A stretch of DNA of 6,235 nt. Source: Muribaculaceae bacterium (GTDB lineage: Bacteria > Bacteroidota > Bacteroidia > Bacteroidales > Muribaculaceae). The notes beneath the pieces were generated by a model. That model saw only the letters and a program-made list of their open reading frames with translations, had not been told where the DNA came from and did no database searches. Of the stretch, positions 5,561-6,235 are shown piece after piece. How positions within the stretch are numbered: position 1 is the first letter of the stretch; every line of letters starts with the position of its first letter. Location: assembly GCA_021443235.1 (NCBI GenBank), contig JABUUJ010000007.1, positions 1 to 6,235 on the forward strand, written 5' to 3'. A program made the translations under genes and the position numbers.

Positions 5561-6235
5561 ATGTCAAACAAAGACAAATTTGCAAACAGCAAAAAATCTT
5601 TCGAGAGTGGTTACATCTCTTTCACCGAAGAGGACTTGAATCGCGCAAAAGCCGAGCATCTTGATAACGATGAGGCTTATATGCTTCTGGATGCCGCGAT
5701 GAGCACCAGCAGCCACATCACCGAAGAGGACCGCAACGGCGACTCTGTAGTCATCGATAACATCTATCCGTGCACCGCCGCCGAGTGTGATGAGATGGAC
5801 AACCTTCTCAACCAAGCCGAAAAGGCCGTAAACGACAAGAACGACGGCTTCTTCTATGAGCGTCTGAACGAGTTGCGGCGCATCGTCAGTTGGTCGCGCA
5901 AGAAACATTGGACCTTCAAGTGGGGCCTCATTGGCGGTTGCGTTCTCGCCATACTTGGTATGTTCTGGATGCGCAACGATGCCAAAAAGGATGCCGCGCG
6001 CGACGCAAAACGTGTGGCAGTAGTGGAAAACTGGGCTGAGCAAGACACCACGATTGCCTACGAGAAATGCACCTCGGAATTCCTATTAGAGGACCTCTCA
6101 ACTGCCAACATCTGCAAGAAGGTTGAGCTCTCCCAAATCAAAAATGAAATTGTGGGAGAGGAGAATTCTATTAAAACGTGGCAACACAAGGCCGATACCA
6201 CCAAAAGCGATCACGACAAGAAGGTGTATCAAAAT
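5561..6235 (+). CDS. Hypothetical single-pass membrane protein (3' end outside window)
   Basis: The frame opens with MSNKDKFANSKKSFESG and stays open for 225 codons to the window edge. I do not recognise the family. Residues 1-119 are hydrophilic and acidic, with TEED twice (22-25 and 54-57) and Cys71/Cys76. A basic patch (RRIVSWSRKKHW, 106-117) precedes one hydrophobic segment at about 121-137 (WGLIGGCVLAILGMFWM). A charged, probably helical region follows (140-225) with Cys170 and Cys185. There is no signal peptide, so the N-terminal half is probably cytoplasmic and the helix an internal anchor, but positive charge on both sides makes the orientation uncertain. The ATG fits because a good promoter and an AT-rich leader precede it and codon use becomes regular from there. 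A - strand frame across the same bases is only its shadow. The gene is separate from the broken ATPase. Confidence 0.8.
   Translation, partial: MSNKDKFANSKKSFESGYISFTEEDLNRAKAEHLDNDEAYMLLDAAMSTSSHITEEDRNGDSVVIDNIYPCTAAECDEMDNLLNQAEKAVNDKNDGFFYERLNELRRIVSWSRKKHWTFKWGLIGGCVLAILGMFWMRNDAKKDAARDAKRVAVVENWAEQDTTIAYEKCTSEFLLEDLSTANICKKVELSQIKNEIVGEENSIKTWQHKADTTKSDHDKKVYQN

Noticed and set aside
5564..6043. - strand frame at the window end
   Set aside because: The + strand frame there has a promoter, leader, regular codon use and a clear membrane helix. The - strand frame is better explained as its complement.

Overview
The window looks like chromosomal DNA of a member of the Bacteroidota, most likely the order Bacteroidales (Muribaculaceae, Bacteroides or Prevotella-like; the family is a guess). 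The reasons are promoters of the TTTG / TAnnTTTG type instead of -35/-10 boxes, A-rich gene leaders without a strong Shine-Dalgarno, an ATP-type PEP carboxykinase as a strongly expressed stand-alone gene, an RNase H with a viroplasmin domain, and the remains of an AAA/DUF4143-type ATPase of the kind these genomes carry in many copies.

Layout. 1-1852: a complete pckA transcription unit on the + strand, with promoter, gene and a textbook intrinsic terminator. 1853-1990: a convergent spacer with a hexamer tandem repeat and a C5/G5 hairpin. 1991-4744: three genes on the - strand. In order of transcription they are RNase H (viroplasmin + RNase HI), a GT4 glycosyltransferase only 12 bases downstream, and a COG0731-type radical SAM protein after a 90-base spacer made of short degenerate repeats. 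4745-5560: an AT-rich, gene-poor stretch. It holds the RNase H promoter, a pair of 29-base direct repeats, the first ~54 codons of an ATPase broken right after its Walker A region, and an imperfect palindromic element at the break. 5561-6235: the start of an unrecognised single-pass membrane protein with its own promoter and a ~120-base leader; it runs off the window.

How the genes relate. PckA interconverts oxaloacetate and PEP at the branch between glycolysis and the reductive succinate pathway. RNase H and the glycosyltransferase are probably co-transcribed, but their functions have no obvious link. Nothing here forms a recognisable multi-gene defence or biosynthetic system. The most unusual part is 4900-5560, where a broken ATPase, its upstream repeats and a palindromic element point to past insertion or deletion between otherwise ordinary genes.
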